Source: Triplophysa rosa (lineage: Eukaryota > Chordata > Actinopteri > Cypriniformes > Nemacheilidae). Taken from it: DNA of 64,000 nucleotides. A program made the translations under genes and the position numbers. Location of the stretch: NCBI RefSeq assembly GCF_024868665.1, contig NC_079893.1, forward strand, positions 15,493,424-15,557,423, given 5' to 3'. The first letter of the stretch is position 1, and every line of letters begins with the position of its first letter. The notes under the pieces were generated by a model, which searched no databases, was not told where the DNA came from, and saw only the letters and a program-made list of their open reading frames with translations. Positions 1 through 9,545 of the stretch are shown one piece after another.

Positions 1-491
1 CTGTACGCAAACTCTGACCCATGCGTACGGACATTTTGGAGACATAGCAGTTTGGCGACACCGATAGTGAGTTAGTGAACTCAAGTTTGATTGCAGAAAG
101 TAAGTGTGATAAACACAATTATAAGCATTAATGCCTCACACACATTTTATTTTAGTTTGAAGATCCACATTATCACGAAGATTAAATCTGCAGAGTTATT
201 TGCGTTTGTATTGAGTGATAATTGTTTCATGCATCTTCTTGGAAATCCAACTTAAATCTTTAAAAAAATGTCAGTTTCACAGAAAAAAAAATAGCACTGT
301 CCGTTTCACCATCACACTATGAGGGCATGAGGAGGAGATGATCCGACTGCATGGATTACAGGAAATACGATAACTGCAGAACACCGTGTAAATAAATACC
401 TAAATATATTTCCTTCAATACTGTGCATAATCATCGAATGTCAAAGTCTGGAAATACAGCCATTAAGCGCCGCAAAATCGTTTCTCTTTTT
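1..491. other. Unannotated AT-rich sequence
   Basis: I see no gene, splice-flanked exon or recognisable repeat here. All reading frames are short and broken. It lies immediately outside the left terminal repeat of the Harbinger-like element. Confidence 0.5.
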
Positions 492-1660
492 GGCTACATT
501 CATACAGCACCAGAATTCGGTTGTCAGTCCTGTATTTGAGTTCTTAATACGGTTGTGTTCACACGCCGTTCGGTTATTTACGAGTTTGACAACCGTATTC
601 CATAACCGAACTCACACCTTAAAATTTTCGGGACTCACAACCGCATTTGCGGAGAAGCCCTGCTGTGTTAACGGAATCGTACTGGACAACTAGCCCAGCG
701 TTCCATTCCGAAGTGATCATCCCTATGCCCTACTCCCTTCGAAGAGTAAATCTCTTTGTGTAAACTCTAGAGGGAAAAACGCAATTGTAACTCCTAATTT
801 GTCCGTTTAAAATTCAATTGGCAAAAGGAGCGATAAAATTTTTTCTATTTATTTGGAGTGACGTTTTGTATGGTGTCCATTTTTCGGACGGCCCTTCGGA
901 GGGCAATATATCCCGTTTGGTACGCACTGCTTGTCTGTCACGTCATGTGAAGTATTCGCGTGCAGAAGTTTCACGCCGTTAATGACTGGTTGTAGTGAGT
1001 GAATCAGTGCAGAACTCTTTAGCAATGTTGTGGACTGTTGATCTTCCAACGCCGAACAGGTGCGCAATGGAGCGGTATTCCACAAGCGTCCCTAGATGCC
1101 AGAGGGCGATTGCGACTATTTTCTGCACACATATTGCTCGTTGCATCTGGGTGTTGCATTTCGCAATGTGAGGCTCTAGCAATTCACAGAGACAAAGATA
1201 GGACTTGTGCGTCATGCATAAATTTTCAATCCAGTCACTCTCCTCCACTGGAGTTGCTCCCACCAGTTTTGCGGTCTGACTGGGAGCAACCCACATTGTG
1301 CGCTCAGCCGCTAGTGCTGTGTTTAAAAGCAAAAGGGTTTAAAGTAAAAAAAATAGTCTCAGCTGCCGTCCGTGTCTGTTTATTACTTATTTGCGAATAA
1401 AATCGCGCCTAGTTTTGCTATATAACACTAAATCCATTGCAATAATGTCTGTAGTATGCACCATCTTTCATGTGTACGTCCGTCACTATGGTTATAAGTG
1501 TCGCGTGCGAATACCATACAGGCTTGAGTTCGGTTTCTCGTTCAAACAGACCGTTTACAAGCTGCAACTTTAAACCGGTGTGTGAACAGGACATTTCGAG
1601 ACTCACACCCGTAAGTAAATACGGTTGTCAATTCTAAAAAGTGACTGTATGAACGTACCC
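492..1660 (-). mobile_element. Harbinger (PIF)-like DNA transposon, decayed and shortened
   Basis: The ends form imperfect terminal inverted repeats of the form GGSTACRTTCATACAG: GGCTACATTCATACAG at 492 and the complement of CTGTATGAACGTACCC at 1645-1660. A TTT trinucleotide flanks both sides and could be the 3-bp target duplication typical of the superfamily, though it is low complexity. Further inside, GACAACCGTATT near 585 is mirrored by AATACGGTTGTC near 1620. A HARBI1-like fragment reads on the minus strand. At 1.17 kb it is much shorter than an autonomous Harbinger, so it is a deletion derivative. Confidence 0.7.
849..1332 (-). pseudogene. HARBI1-like transposase fragment
   Basis: The minus strand encodes an N-terminal segment typical of Harbinger transposases. 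The pattern is '...LCELLEPHI...', then 'VQKIVAIALWHLGT', then 'EYRSIAHLFGVGRSTVHNI', which is the helix-turn-helix-like region ahead of the catalytic core. Around 1020 the frame shifts and the family signal continues in a second frame (read from 1085 down to 849). The D, D and E catalytic residues are not present. This is a non-functional remnant of the element's own gene. It could also be called a HARBI1-related relic, but the surrounding inverted repeats favour a transposon. Confidence 0.7.
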
Positions 1661-2893
1661 TTTATGTCCTCGTTATCAGTCCTAATTACGTTCATAACAA
1701 AACCGGAATGAAGAAACATTCGTCTTTTACAATTATGTATTCAAATTTGATCTCAGGTGAAGGACACCGATAATGAATGATGTGATTTTAATGTGGTGTT
1801 AATGATCAGTCTAAATGCTGTTAACATTTAAATGCTGCCGAGACCTTATTTGGCTTTAATATAATTATAATAATAACAATTATTAATAATTATAACAATT
1901 ATTAATTTGTAAATCTCAGTGAATTTCATGTGTGGCCATTTGTGATTTCGTTACGGAGATAAAGGATGGAATCCGGTGTTTTCGGCAGTTTTGCATCAGT
2001 TTTTGTTATTTTTTATGGCAACTATTAGCGGTTGGACCCGGAAACGGTATATGTTCATTATGGTTTGTGACGTCAGGTTTAACAAGCGGATTGGATGCCA
2101 GGCTTATTAATATATGAATCAGCATTCATATGAGGTGCTTTGCATTGACTATTTATGGGTAAAAATGGGCGTGTACAGGGCGGGATATGAGGCTGATTCA
2201 CGTACGAACACTTGCAGGTGATCTGCGATTTATAAAGCGAATGTTGCTTACAGATGTGTGTATACATGGTTTTATAAGTCTGAATATTTTTTGCCGTACG
2301 TTATTTTTGGCTTTCGGGCGCACGTACACTTTTAGTAAGGATGCTATGCACAGTTTTATAAATGAGACCCCTGGTCAGGTCACAAAGAGGCGTTTACACA
2401 AAGACCCTAGGAAGGACACACCCTCAGCAGTGAACAGAATATCTGTCAATACTCAACTTATGTTATGATATGCTCAACTCTTGTGGAAATGAGACCATTG
2501 TACCAATCACACAATAATATTTTAAATTATATAAAACATTCATATGTTAGATCTTTGTTCATATAAAATACAGTATTTGTCATAACTAGTTCATAGGTGA
2601 TCTTTGGGGTTCTATGAACTGAGTTGGAGAGAAAGAGGAGAGGGGAAGCAGAGAACAGATGTGAAGGTGTGCGTTTGCAATCATTCATTGTCGTGTTCTG
2701 CCTGAGATGGGGATGCACACTCTGTGGGGAGTTCATTTTATTGCTTTGTGTTTCTCAGTATGTGGTGCACTTTTAGTATGGACACCATTGCACCAGCCTT
2801 ACACAGTAATAATTAAAAATGTATTCCACTGTCATACACTCACCCTGTTCCAAACTGTATACATTTCTTTGTTCTGTTGAACACAAAGAAATA
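1661..2893. other. Non-coding sequence with AT microsatellite
   Basis: No gene was found. Positions 1857-1907 hold a TAATAATAACAATTATTAAT-like low-complexity tract. At 2356-2377 the string TTTATAAATGAGACCCCTGG resembles the terminal repeat of a common fish DNA transposon, but I could not find a matching left end. The rest looks unique or too old to classify. Confidence 0.4.
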
Positions 2894-3089
2894 TACACTC
2901 TTAAAAAATGTGCTTCAAAATGTTCTTCGATGCCATAGAAGAACAATTTGGTTCCATAAAGAACCTTTAACATCTGAATAACCTTTCTGTTTCACAAAAG
3001 GTTCTTTATGTTCTTCAGATTATAAAAAAGGAGATGGCTCTTAAATGGTTCTTCTATGGCATCGCTGTGAAGAACCTTTTAAGCACCAT

Positions 3090-3528
3090 TGTTGAGAATT
3101 CCTGTGTGATGTTGCAAGTTGGGGCGGGGCTAGTTCTCCCCAGCTGCCTCAAATTCTTAATTAGTGGCTCTTTGTTAGTTGTGCATGCAACCTGCTCTGT
3201 AGTTGATCTTTGTCCTCCTTGGCTGAGAGAGCCAGAGTTGATGTGTACTTGACATTGTAAGTTTGTTTCTTTATATTCCTTAGTTATGTCACTTATGTGT
3301 ATTGTACTTTGTGATGTTTGGAATTTACCTTCATTAATTTTTGATGTTGTATTCATGTAATTTCTGAAATATTGCTTGTGTTTATCTACTAATTGTAGAC
3401 ACCATACAGCTCTGGTCTGAAGCAGTCCTGCAAAAAGAAAATAAAGTATGATCATTGAATAAACTGGATTATCTGGATTTATTGTGTTTTAATGGACACA
3501 CCATCCAGGTAGCACCTCTCCTGAATTA
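3090..3528 (+). repeat. 5' LTR of BEL/Pao element
   Basis: It begins TGTTGAGAATTCC and matches 7889-8320 almost base for base, with roughly ten substitutions and a few small indels by eye. The 3' boundary is placed where the two copies stop matching, at GAATTA against GAATCA in the right copy. AATAAA signals occur near 3440 and 3458. Confidence 0.85.
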
Positions 3529-4281
3529 CTCTCTCTCTTACTCAACCAAGTGTATCAGTCAGTACACATGGACAAATGCAGGAATAGTTCCTAATCAAGT
3601 GCAGGGTAATGCATATTTCCCATGGATGTACCCAAATCAGACAGCTCCCTTTCCTTCTCCTTGGTTATATCCATCTTATGGTCCATTTGTCCATCCAAGT
3701 TATGCCTTTCCACTGATGGTATCTTCGAGTAGTCAAGTTTCTTCAATGCCATCAGTTCAGACCACAGCAAACATGCCATCGCAGGGGCCTTTTCAAATGG
3801 CAAGTAGTAGTAATGTCCCTTTCTCTCAGACATTGTCAGGCCCTTCACCAATGGTCCCAAATGGATATTCAAATATGAGTCAACCCATAGCAGCAGCCTA
3901 TGTTCAGTCTTCTTCAACAGCCGGGCATTCAAGATTATCTGCAATAGAAGACCTTCATTTCCATATTTCAGAAGAAATGTTGAATATGGCATTAAAGAAT
4001 TTGTCACCTGCTAAAGAAACTGAACAATATAAGTATCATATTCTTTTGGACCATTTGAAGTTGGATGCTGCTCGCCATTTAGCTCTTGCATATGCCCATG
4101 ATTCTCAGCCTTATACCACTGCCCTAAAAGCACTTCAAAGGAAATATGGCCAACCTCATCACTTAGTGTTGCGAGAGATAGCTTTTATTCAAAGCTTACC
4201 AGCCATTCGCTCTGGGGATTCAATTGGATTTAGTCAGTTTGCCCTACGTGTTCAAGCTTTAGTGGGTATTTAGTGGGTAGC

Positions 4282-4442
4282 TTTCCTGTAGCTCAGTGGT
4301 AAGAGCATTGCGTTAACAACGCAAGGTTGTGGGTTCGATCCCAGGGGATTGCACATGCCTATGTATAAATGTATAGGGTAATGCAATGTAAGTCGCTTTG
4401 GATAAAAGTGTCTGCCAAATGCATAAATGTAAATGTAAATAT
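4282..4442 (+). mobile_element. tRNA-Val-derived SINE
   Basis: The head is a tRNA-like sequence with A and B boxes (GTAGCTCAGTGGTAAGAGC, GGTTCGATCCC). Its 5-bp anticodon stem TTGCG/CGCAA encloses the loop TTAACAA, giving anticodon AAC (Val). The tail GTCGCTTTGGATAAAAG...AAATGTAAATGTAAAT is the usual 3' part of this fish SINE. It disrupts the BEL gag frame. A reverse-oriented copy is at 32731. It is not a functional tRNA gene because of the fused tail. Confidence 0.85.
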
Positions 4443-4942
4443 ATGCTTAAGTCATGGGGTCAGGATGAAGGAGCTAAGGAATTAGCATGTGCTTCTCATG
4501 TTCACCAGCTTTTAAGTAAACTTCCAGCATATCATGTCTCTAACTTTGCTAGATTATAAGGAACAACCAGAACAAATTATAAGGAACAACCAGATGTTCC
4601 TTATAATTTGGTAGACTTCGCAAAATGGCTGGAAGAGGAAGCAGAATGTCAGAGTTTGGTGGTTCAAGTATCTGACCAGTCAAGAGTTGCAACACAGTTC
4701 CAATCTAGAGAAGGGAGACCAAACAAACCTTTATCTCCTACAGCCACATTTTTGCAAGGTATCAGTCAAGAGGTAAACTCTAATCCCAAGGGAACTATGA
4801 TTCAGTCTTATAATTTGAATAGTGAATACCCAGGAGAACACAGAACTTTCTGTGCCTTTTATGGTAAAGATCATCACCTAAACCAATGTCCTGATTTCTT
4901 GCAATTTGATGTAGAAGCAAAGAGAAAATGGATCCTGGATAA

Positions 4943-6010
4943 TAGGGATGGACGATATGGCCCTAAAACTCTATCACGATAATTCCTGGTATTTCTTGCG
5001 ATAACGATAAAAATGACGATATAGCCATAACGCCATCCACCGCTGTTTTTTGCGTCATGTGATAGTAGCTGCATGTAGTCTAGACCCTCAGAAAAACAAA
5101 TATCAAAAAGTAAAACTTACCCCAAATCAAAACGCTCCTAAAATATACCTACAGTATTTTTGTAAATATAAAATATAATAGTGAGATTCGACTTCAAAAG
5201 GTTGTAGTAAAGAAAAGTTAAATGAACTAAATCTCAATAAACGCATCATGTCATACCTAAAACTGTATATATTCTATTGTTGGGTTGAAACGATCGATCG
5301 CATCACGCTGTCAATCACTCTCTCTTGAACTGTGTGAACCTTCTCTTCTCACAGCAACATACACTGAATCTGTCTATGACTCGCGCTACAGAAAGAGAAC
5401 GGAAAAATGCGGATAAAAGAAATCTAATTAAATAATCCATGCTTTTATACGCTCATAAACGTATTTAAAATAACGTAATACAAACTCGCATTTTGTACTG
5501 TATGTAAACAGGCAGCAGTGCTGTGCACGCTGTGTCGCTATGAAAGCACATGTGGGCGCGAGCTGCGCACGGGACGCTCCGTTCATCCTGTATATAACAG
5601 GCAAGAAATCATACTAAACAATTTGCGCACACGCGCATAACATCTAACGAATGTTTAAATAAATACTTTTAGCCAAACTAAATGCTGTGGTGTAACGTAT
5701 TATGACTATCAATGAATACTTAACAAACTAATTAAATAAAACGAAAGTGAAACTAAACATTAACTCGGCTGCATCTACAGTTTCAACCTAAATGAGATTT
5801 AGAGCTCGTCTTTTAGTGCAAACTCTTTCTCAGCTTCACGTCCGCGCTCCGCTATACCCGTTTTCGCTTCACATATGAGCTGTGAATGGGTCTCACAAAG
5901 AAATACGTCATCAACTAGAATTTATCGTTTATATCGCGGGAAGACTAATTCCTTTCGTGTGTGGAATTTCTACCGGTATATCGCAAACGATATAATATCG
6001 CCCATCCCTA
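4943..6010. mobile_element. hAT non-autonomous transposon
   Basis: An exact 8-bp target duplication CTGGATAA occurs at 4935-4942 and 6011-6018. The ends are inverted repeats TAGGGATGGACGATAT and, read from the right, TAGGGATGGGCGATAT. Subterminal CGATA motifs are repeated at both ends. No transposase frame is visible in the 1068 bp, so it was moved in trans. It lies between the first and second zinc knuckles of the BEL gag. Confidence 0.9.
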
Positions 6011-6137
6011 CTGGATAATAATCGTTGTTGGAGATGCGGACGGACCCATTATTCATCTAAGTGTAATTTGACGGGACAATGCCCATTTTGTAAAGAGCGT
6101 CATCTAGGGATCCTACATGAAGTTAATGTTCGTAAAT

Positions 6138-7376
6138 CTGACACATGGCACAAGACCACACAGAAGGGTGATCCGGTAGCCATGCTGAAGAAACAGCTGG
6201 AGGAGCGAGAGAAGCAGCTGAGCAGGAGGATGCGGCAGCTGCTAAGAGCAGACTAAGAGAGTTGATTAAGGAACTGTCTGTGGAGAAGTCAAAAGTGGCG
6301 TCTGTGGAGACCAGGCTGAGCTCTCAGCTGAGCAAGCACGAGCAGGAAATAATCGCTTTGGAGGAGCGCATGCAGGCCAGTTACCAAGACCACCTCGCTG
6401 AGACCCAGCAGCTCAATGCTAAAGTCTTGGCTGTCCAGGACCAGCTGGAGAAAGGGCCCAACACTCAGCTGGCCCGTCTGCAGCAGGAGAACTCCATCCT
6501 CAGAGATTTAGATTTAGATTCAAGGCAACGAAATGTGACCTCTGCATTTAACCCATCCAGAGAATAGTGAACACACGCACAGCAAGTGGTGAACACACGT
6601 ACCCCCGGAGCAGTGGGCAGCTATCACTGCAGCGCCCAGGGAGCAAGTAGGGGTAAGGTGCCTTGCTCAAGGGCACCTCAGTTGTTACCCACCGGCCCTG
6701 GGAATCGAACCGGCAACCTTCTGGTCATGAGTCCGACTCTCTAACCATTAGGCCACAACTGCCCCAGTTGAGATGCTCTTAACCAAGCTACCAGTCAGAC
6801 AGAGAGCAAGCAAAAAGCTGAGTTGGCTAAACTGCACCAGGACTGCATTCGACTGAATAAAGAGCTGAAAGAGAAGAATGAGGCCTTGCAGGCTGAGGAG
6901 CAGCTCAAGAAAAGTCTGGAATCTAAAGCAGCCATGGCAGATAGGCTGAACTGAAAGGCTGAACTGAAAGAGCGGGCCGAACAGGTGGAGGGTCTACAGA
7001 GCCAGCTGAAACAGGCACAGGTGGAGCGAGAGCAGCTGATGGAGGTGAGCCAGAACATCGAACAGAGCCATAGTTCAGAGGCATTGAGGGCAGAACTGGA
7101 GCAAGCAAATACCTGCCTGAAGGACAAAGAGAGCAGAATTTCAACTCTTGAAGAAGAGCTGAGCCAACTTAAAAACACAATGGCCAGTCAGGTGGAAAAC
7201 ACAGCAGAGCTGCAGCACTTACAGCACAGTCTAAAAGAAAAAGACGACCAAATAGCAGCTCTTCAAGAAGAACTCCAACAGGTTAAACAACGGAGTACAG
7301 ACCTCAACAGACTTGAAAACACAGAAATGCTGGAACAGTTACAAAACAGTTTGAAAGAAATGGTGTCTCAGCTGGC
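6138..7376 (+). pseudogene. rrbp1: Captured rrbp1 (ribosome-binding protein 1) coiled-coil segment
   Basis: The translation matches the vertebrate RRBP1/p180 coiled-coil, recalled from memory. It starts 'DTWHKTTQKGDPVAMLKKQL', continues in the next frame with 'EQEDAAAAKSRLRELIKEL', then 'RMQASYQDHLAETQQLNAKV' and 'NTQLARLQQENSILRD'. After a SINE it resumes with 'ALNQATSQTESKQKAELAKL'. RRBP1 is an ER membrane protein whose cytoplasmic coiled coil is encoded by many exons. Here it is continuous, so an mRNA copy was the source. The 5' edge is fused in frame to gag (near 6137) and the 3' edge in frame to integrase (near 7376). Damage includes a frameshift near 6222, a SINE at 6508-6769, and a 13-bp tandem duplication at 6945-6970 with an in-frame TGA. 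The heptad-rich remainder (6955-7376) is still open. The native gene is expected elsewhere in the genome. Confidence 0.88.
6508..6769 (-). mobile_element. tRNA-derived SINE (Met-like head)
   Basis: Read on the minus strand it starts GGGGCAGTTGTGGCCTAATG and contains a B box GGTTCGATTCCC and an anticodon loop CTCATGA (anticodon CAT). It ends in a TCTAAATCTAAA tail. GAGAT at 6503-6507 and 6770-6774 is the target duplication. With its duplication it adds 267 bp, a multiple of three, so the rrbp1 frame is kept on both sides. Confidence 0.85.
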
Positions 7377-7839
7377 TTCATTTGTGGAAGAGATCTTAAA
7401 CTCTAAACCTCTTGGATATGTCTCTTCTGAGATCTCTGAACTTGATCCGATAACTCCCAATATACTCTTGATGGGGCGGTGGGATGCTTCCCTTCCTCAA
7501 GTAATGTATGCAGATTCTGAGCTTTTGTCACAAAAGAAGTGGAGACACAGTGAAGTTCTTGCTGACATATTTTGGGCAAGATTTAACAGAGAATATCTAC
7601 TTTGTTTACAAACACGTAAGAAGTGGAAACAGGATGGAAAGTTAATATTTTGTGATGCTGTAGTAATGGTAGTTGATCCTCAACTTCCACAAGGACTTTG
7701 GCCTATAGGAACTGTCACAAAGGTCCTGCCAAGTTCGGATGGTAGAGTAAGAGTTGCAAATGTTCTTATTGATGGAAAACACTATGTACGCCCAGTCAGT
7801 CATCTTGTAGTTTTGACTAAGTTTCCAGATGACCATTAA
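7377..7839 (+). pseudogene. BEL/Pao integrase C-terminal region
   Basis: This is the tail of a 284-codon open frame that starts inside the rrbp1 block. From about residue 133 it shows the BEL integrase signature: 'VEEILNSKPLGYVSS', 'DPITPNILLMGR', 'WRHSEVLADIFWARF', then the C-terminal DNA-binding part 'LPQGLWPIGTVTKVLPSSDG' and 'HYVRPVSHLVVL'. The catalytic DDE portion upstream is missing, except perhaps the last few residues before the conserved Glu. It ends at a TAA about 50 bp before the 3' LTR. The frame is open, but without the catalytic core it cannot act as an integrase. Confidence 0.85.
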
Positions 7840-7888
7840 CTGTACAGAATTCTTTATAGACAAATATGTTCCCATATTTGGGGGCGGC

Positions 7889-8320
7889 TGTTGAGAATTC
7901 CTGTGTGATGTAGCAAGTTGGGGCGGGGCTAGTTCTCCCCAGCTGCCTCAAATTCTTAATTAGTGGCTCTTTGTTAGGTGTGCATGCAACCTGCTCTGTA
8001 GTTGATCTTTGTCCTCCTTGGCTGAGAGAGCCAGAGTTGATGTGTACTTGACATTGTAAGTTTGTTTCTTTATATTCCTTAGTTATGTCACTTATGTGTA
8101 TTGTACTTTGTGATGTTTGGAATTTACCTTCATTAATTTGTGATGTTGTATTCATGTAATTTCTGAAATATTGCTTGTGTTTATCTACTAATTGTAGATA
8201 CCATACAACTCTGGTCTGAAGCAGTCCTGCGAAAATAAAATAAAGTATGATCATTGAATAAACTGGACTTATTGTGTTTTAATGGACACACCATCCTGGT
8301 AGCGCACCTCTCCTGAATCA
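7889..8320 (+). repeat. 3' LTR of BEL/Pao element
   Basis: It starts TGTTGAGAATTCC directly after a G-rich tract and ends CTGAATCA. It matches the 5' LTR over its full length with a few percent difference. It lacks a duplicated TTATCTGGA-like stretch present in the 5' copy. Confidence 0.85.
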
Positions 8321-8363
8321 ACCTTTAACTGTAACATATTTCACAACCTTTATTTTTAAGAGT

Positions 8364-8535
8364 GTACAGTTAGGTCCATAACTATTCGGACAGAGGCACA
8401 TTTTTTGTTATTTTAGCCATGTACCAAAATGTAGTCAAGTTACAGTTTTTTATTGGATATATTGTCTTAAAGTGCACACTCAGCTTTGTTTACAGTGTTT
8501 TCACATCCAGGTTAGCTGAAGGGTTTAGGAATTAC
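8364..8535. mobile_element. Tc1/mariner-like end fragment
   Basis: TACAGTTAGGTCCATAACTA at 8364 is a typical TA plus terminal repeat of a fish Tc1-like family. A longer copy of the same end lies at 36166-36410, matching through 'CTTAAAGTGCACACTC'. Homology stops at about 8535, where LTR-like sequence begins. Confidence 0.6.
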
Positions 8536-8828
8536 TGTCAGGGATAGAGCACATGGATTCAATTGCGGGTTAACAGGCTTTATTGAGAACACACAACTGG
8601 GCAAAGTCAAGAATGTGAGTGCAATAATGGGCAGGACAGCAGGTTAGGTGCTAGCTGAAGAACCACCTCCGGGGTGCCGGACCCGTGCGAAGGGGAGATG
8701 AGACGCTTGGAGAGGAAATCCCCCAAGCGAGAGACACAGTTGGCAACCGAGAGACCAATGCCCATACAGACAGCCGAGATACCTGGAGGGCGAAGAGGCT
8801 GAAGAGGGATCCGACAGAGTAGAGAGTT

Positions 8829-9164
8829 TATTTATTTTATTTAGCCTTGTTGTGCAAGTTCTCTGGAGCTTGTGCAGAGGCAGCAGCTTTTGCCAGAGGG
8901 GAACTGGAATCCCCTGGTTGGGCCTGTGTTCTCCTGAGGTTTTTTTTCTCGATTAGAGTTTTGGGTTCCTCGCCACCGTTTGCATACTGTTTTTGCACTA
9001 TCTGCCTGACCGGGGGGCTGCTTTAGAATCTTAAAGTTTTACTTAATTAATATTGCATATAGGAATTTATTATCTGCTATATTTGACCTGTGCTTCTCTC
9101 TCCTTTATCCTAAATGTGTGCTCTCACTGAGCGTGTGTGTGTGTGCGTACTTGTCTGTGTACGT

Positions 9165-9199
<35 letters not shown>

Positions 9200-9414
9200 T
9201 CTGTGTCTGTGTGGGTTGGTGCGTGTGCGTGTTGTGTGTGTGGAGTGTTTTGTGTGTGGGTGTGTCTGTCTTCTGTGTTTTCAACCTTTTCTTGTTTTTG
9301 CAGGTACAACTTTGATTGTTTTGCTTGTAGTCAATGTGTCTCATGTACAGCTGCTTTGTAACAATGAAAATTGTAAAAGCGCTATATAAATAAAGTTGAG
9401 TTGAGAGTTGAGTT
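8829..9414 (+). mobile_element. Short retroposon with internal GT microsatellite (copy A)
   Basis: The target duplication GAGAGTT is found at 8822-8828 and 9415-9421. The body is shared with the reverse copy at 24085-24536. The 3' end GCGCTATATAAATAAAGTTG followed by GAGTT repeats is a LINE-like tail also seen, in reverse, at 49830. A GT tract (9135-9245) is internal to the repeat and is also present in the second copy, so it was carried by the element. There is no coding capacity apart from low-complexity frames. Confidence 0.7.
9135..9245. repeat. GT microsatellite
   Basis: An imperfect (GT)n tract lies inside the retroposon. It opens Cys/Val-rich frames on one strand and Thr/His-rich frames on the other, which are not genes. 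Confidence 0.9.
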
Positions 9415-9545
9415 GAGAGTTCATCCACATGACAAGACAAGAAAGTCCCCAAAAAACCAAGGCTCGAGCGTAATCCACACAGCCAGACTAGAGGGCAACA
9501 ATGCTGGAAGCTTGGTAATGACAATCGCACACAGAACAAAGAAAC

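Larger units (their letters stand above)
3455..6136 (+). pseudogene. BEL/Pao gag, interrupted
   Basis: The frame from 3455 runs to a stop at 4273 created by a SINE insertion; the family start is probably just after the LTR. It has a proline/serine/glutamine-rich N-terminal part, then a helical capsid-like segment with 'KYHILLDHLKLDAARHLAL' and 'ALKALQRKYGQPHHLVLREI', the gag core seen in BEL/Pao elements. It resumes at about 4447 and 4608-4942, is split by a hAT element, and ends in zinc knuckles. The first knuckle (near 4850) has Tyr in place of its second Cys. The second, CWRCGRTHYSSKC near 6028-6066, is a perfect CX2CX4HX4C. A further CPFC...HLGILHEVN segment follows. A short duplicated stretch (TTATAAGGAACAACCAGA) occurs at 4553-4600. 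No functional product is expected. Confidence 0.8.
3090..8320 (+). mobile_element. BEL/Pao LTR retrotransposon carrying captured rrbp1 sequence
   Basis: Two direct LTRs (3090-3528 and 7889-8320) flank the element. ACCAT before it and ACCTT after it look like a 5-bp target duplication with one change. Inside are a BEL/Pao-type gag with zinc knuckles, a block homologous to RRBP1, and the C-terminal third of a BEL integrase. Protease, reverse transcriptase, RNase H and the integrase catalytic core are absent, so it must have depended on a complete relative for mobility. It was later hit by two SINEs and a hAT element. A purine-rich GGGGGCGG tract sits just before the 3' LTR, as expected for a polypurine tract. 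Confidence 0.85.
2894..8366. mobile_element. Short TIR element (MITE) split by the BEL retrotransposon
   Basis: CACTCTTAAAAA at 2896 and TTTTTAAGAGTG ending at 8364 are inverted repeats, each bordered by TA. The left half (about 195 bp) contains several back-and-forth copies of AAGAACCTTT/GGTTCTT, a style common in cyprinid MITEs. The right half (about 40 bp) continues after the BEL 3' LTR. The MITE was therefore present first and was cut open by the LTR element. Confidence 0.7.
8536..9545. repeat. LTR-like fragment, interrupted
   Basis: Sequence from TGTCAGGGATAGAGCAC to 8828 and again from 9415 to about 9545 looks like one GC-rich LTR or retroelement end. It is interrupted by the retroposon at 8829-9414, because the same GAGAGTT is present on both sides. 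No coding sequence or partner LTR was found, so the family is uncertain. Confidence 0.35.

Noticed and set aside
4282..4354. tRNA-Val (AAC) gene candidate
   Set aside because: The cloverleaf is imperfect and is fused to a SINE tail; a second copy at 32.8 kb has the same tail. It is a SINE head.
9105..9539. Long frames in the GT repeat (Cys/Val-rich and Thr/His-rich)
   Set aside because: They are produced by a dinucleotide tract inside a retroposon and have no domain.
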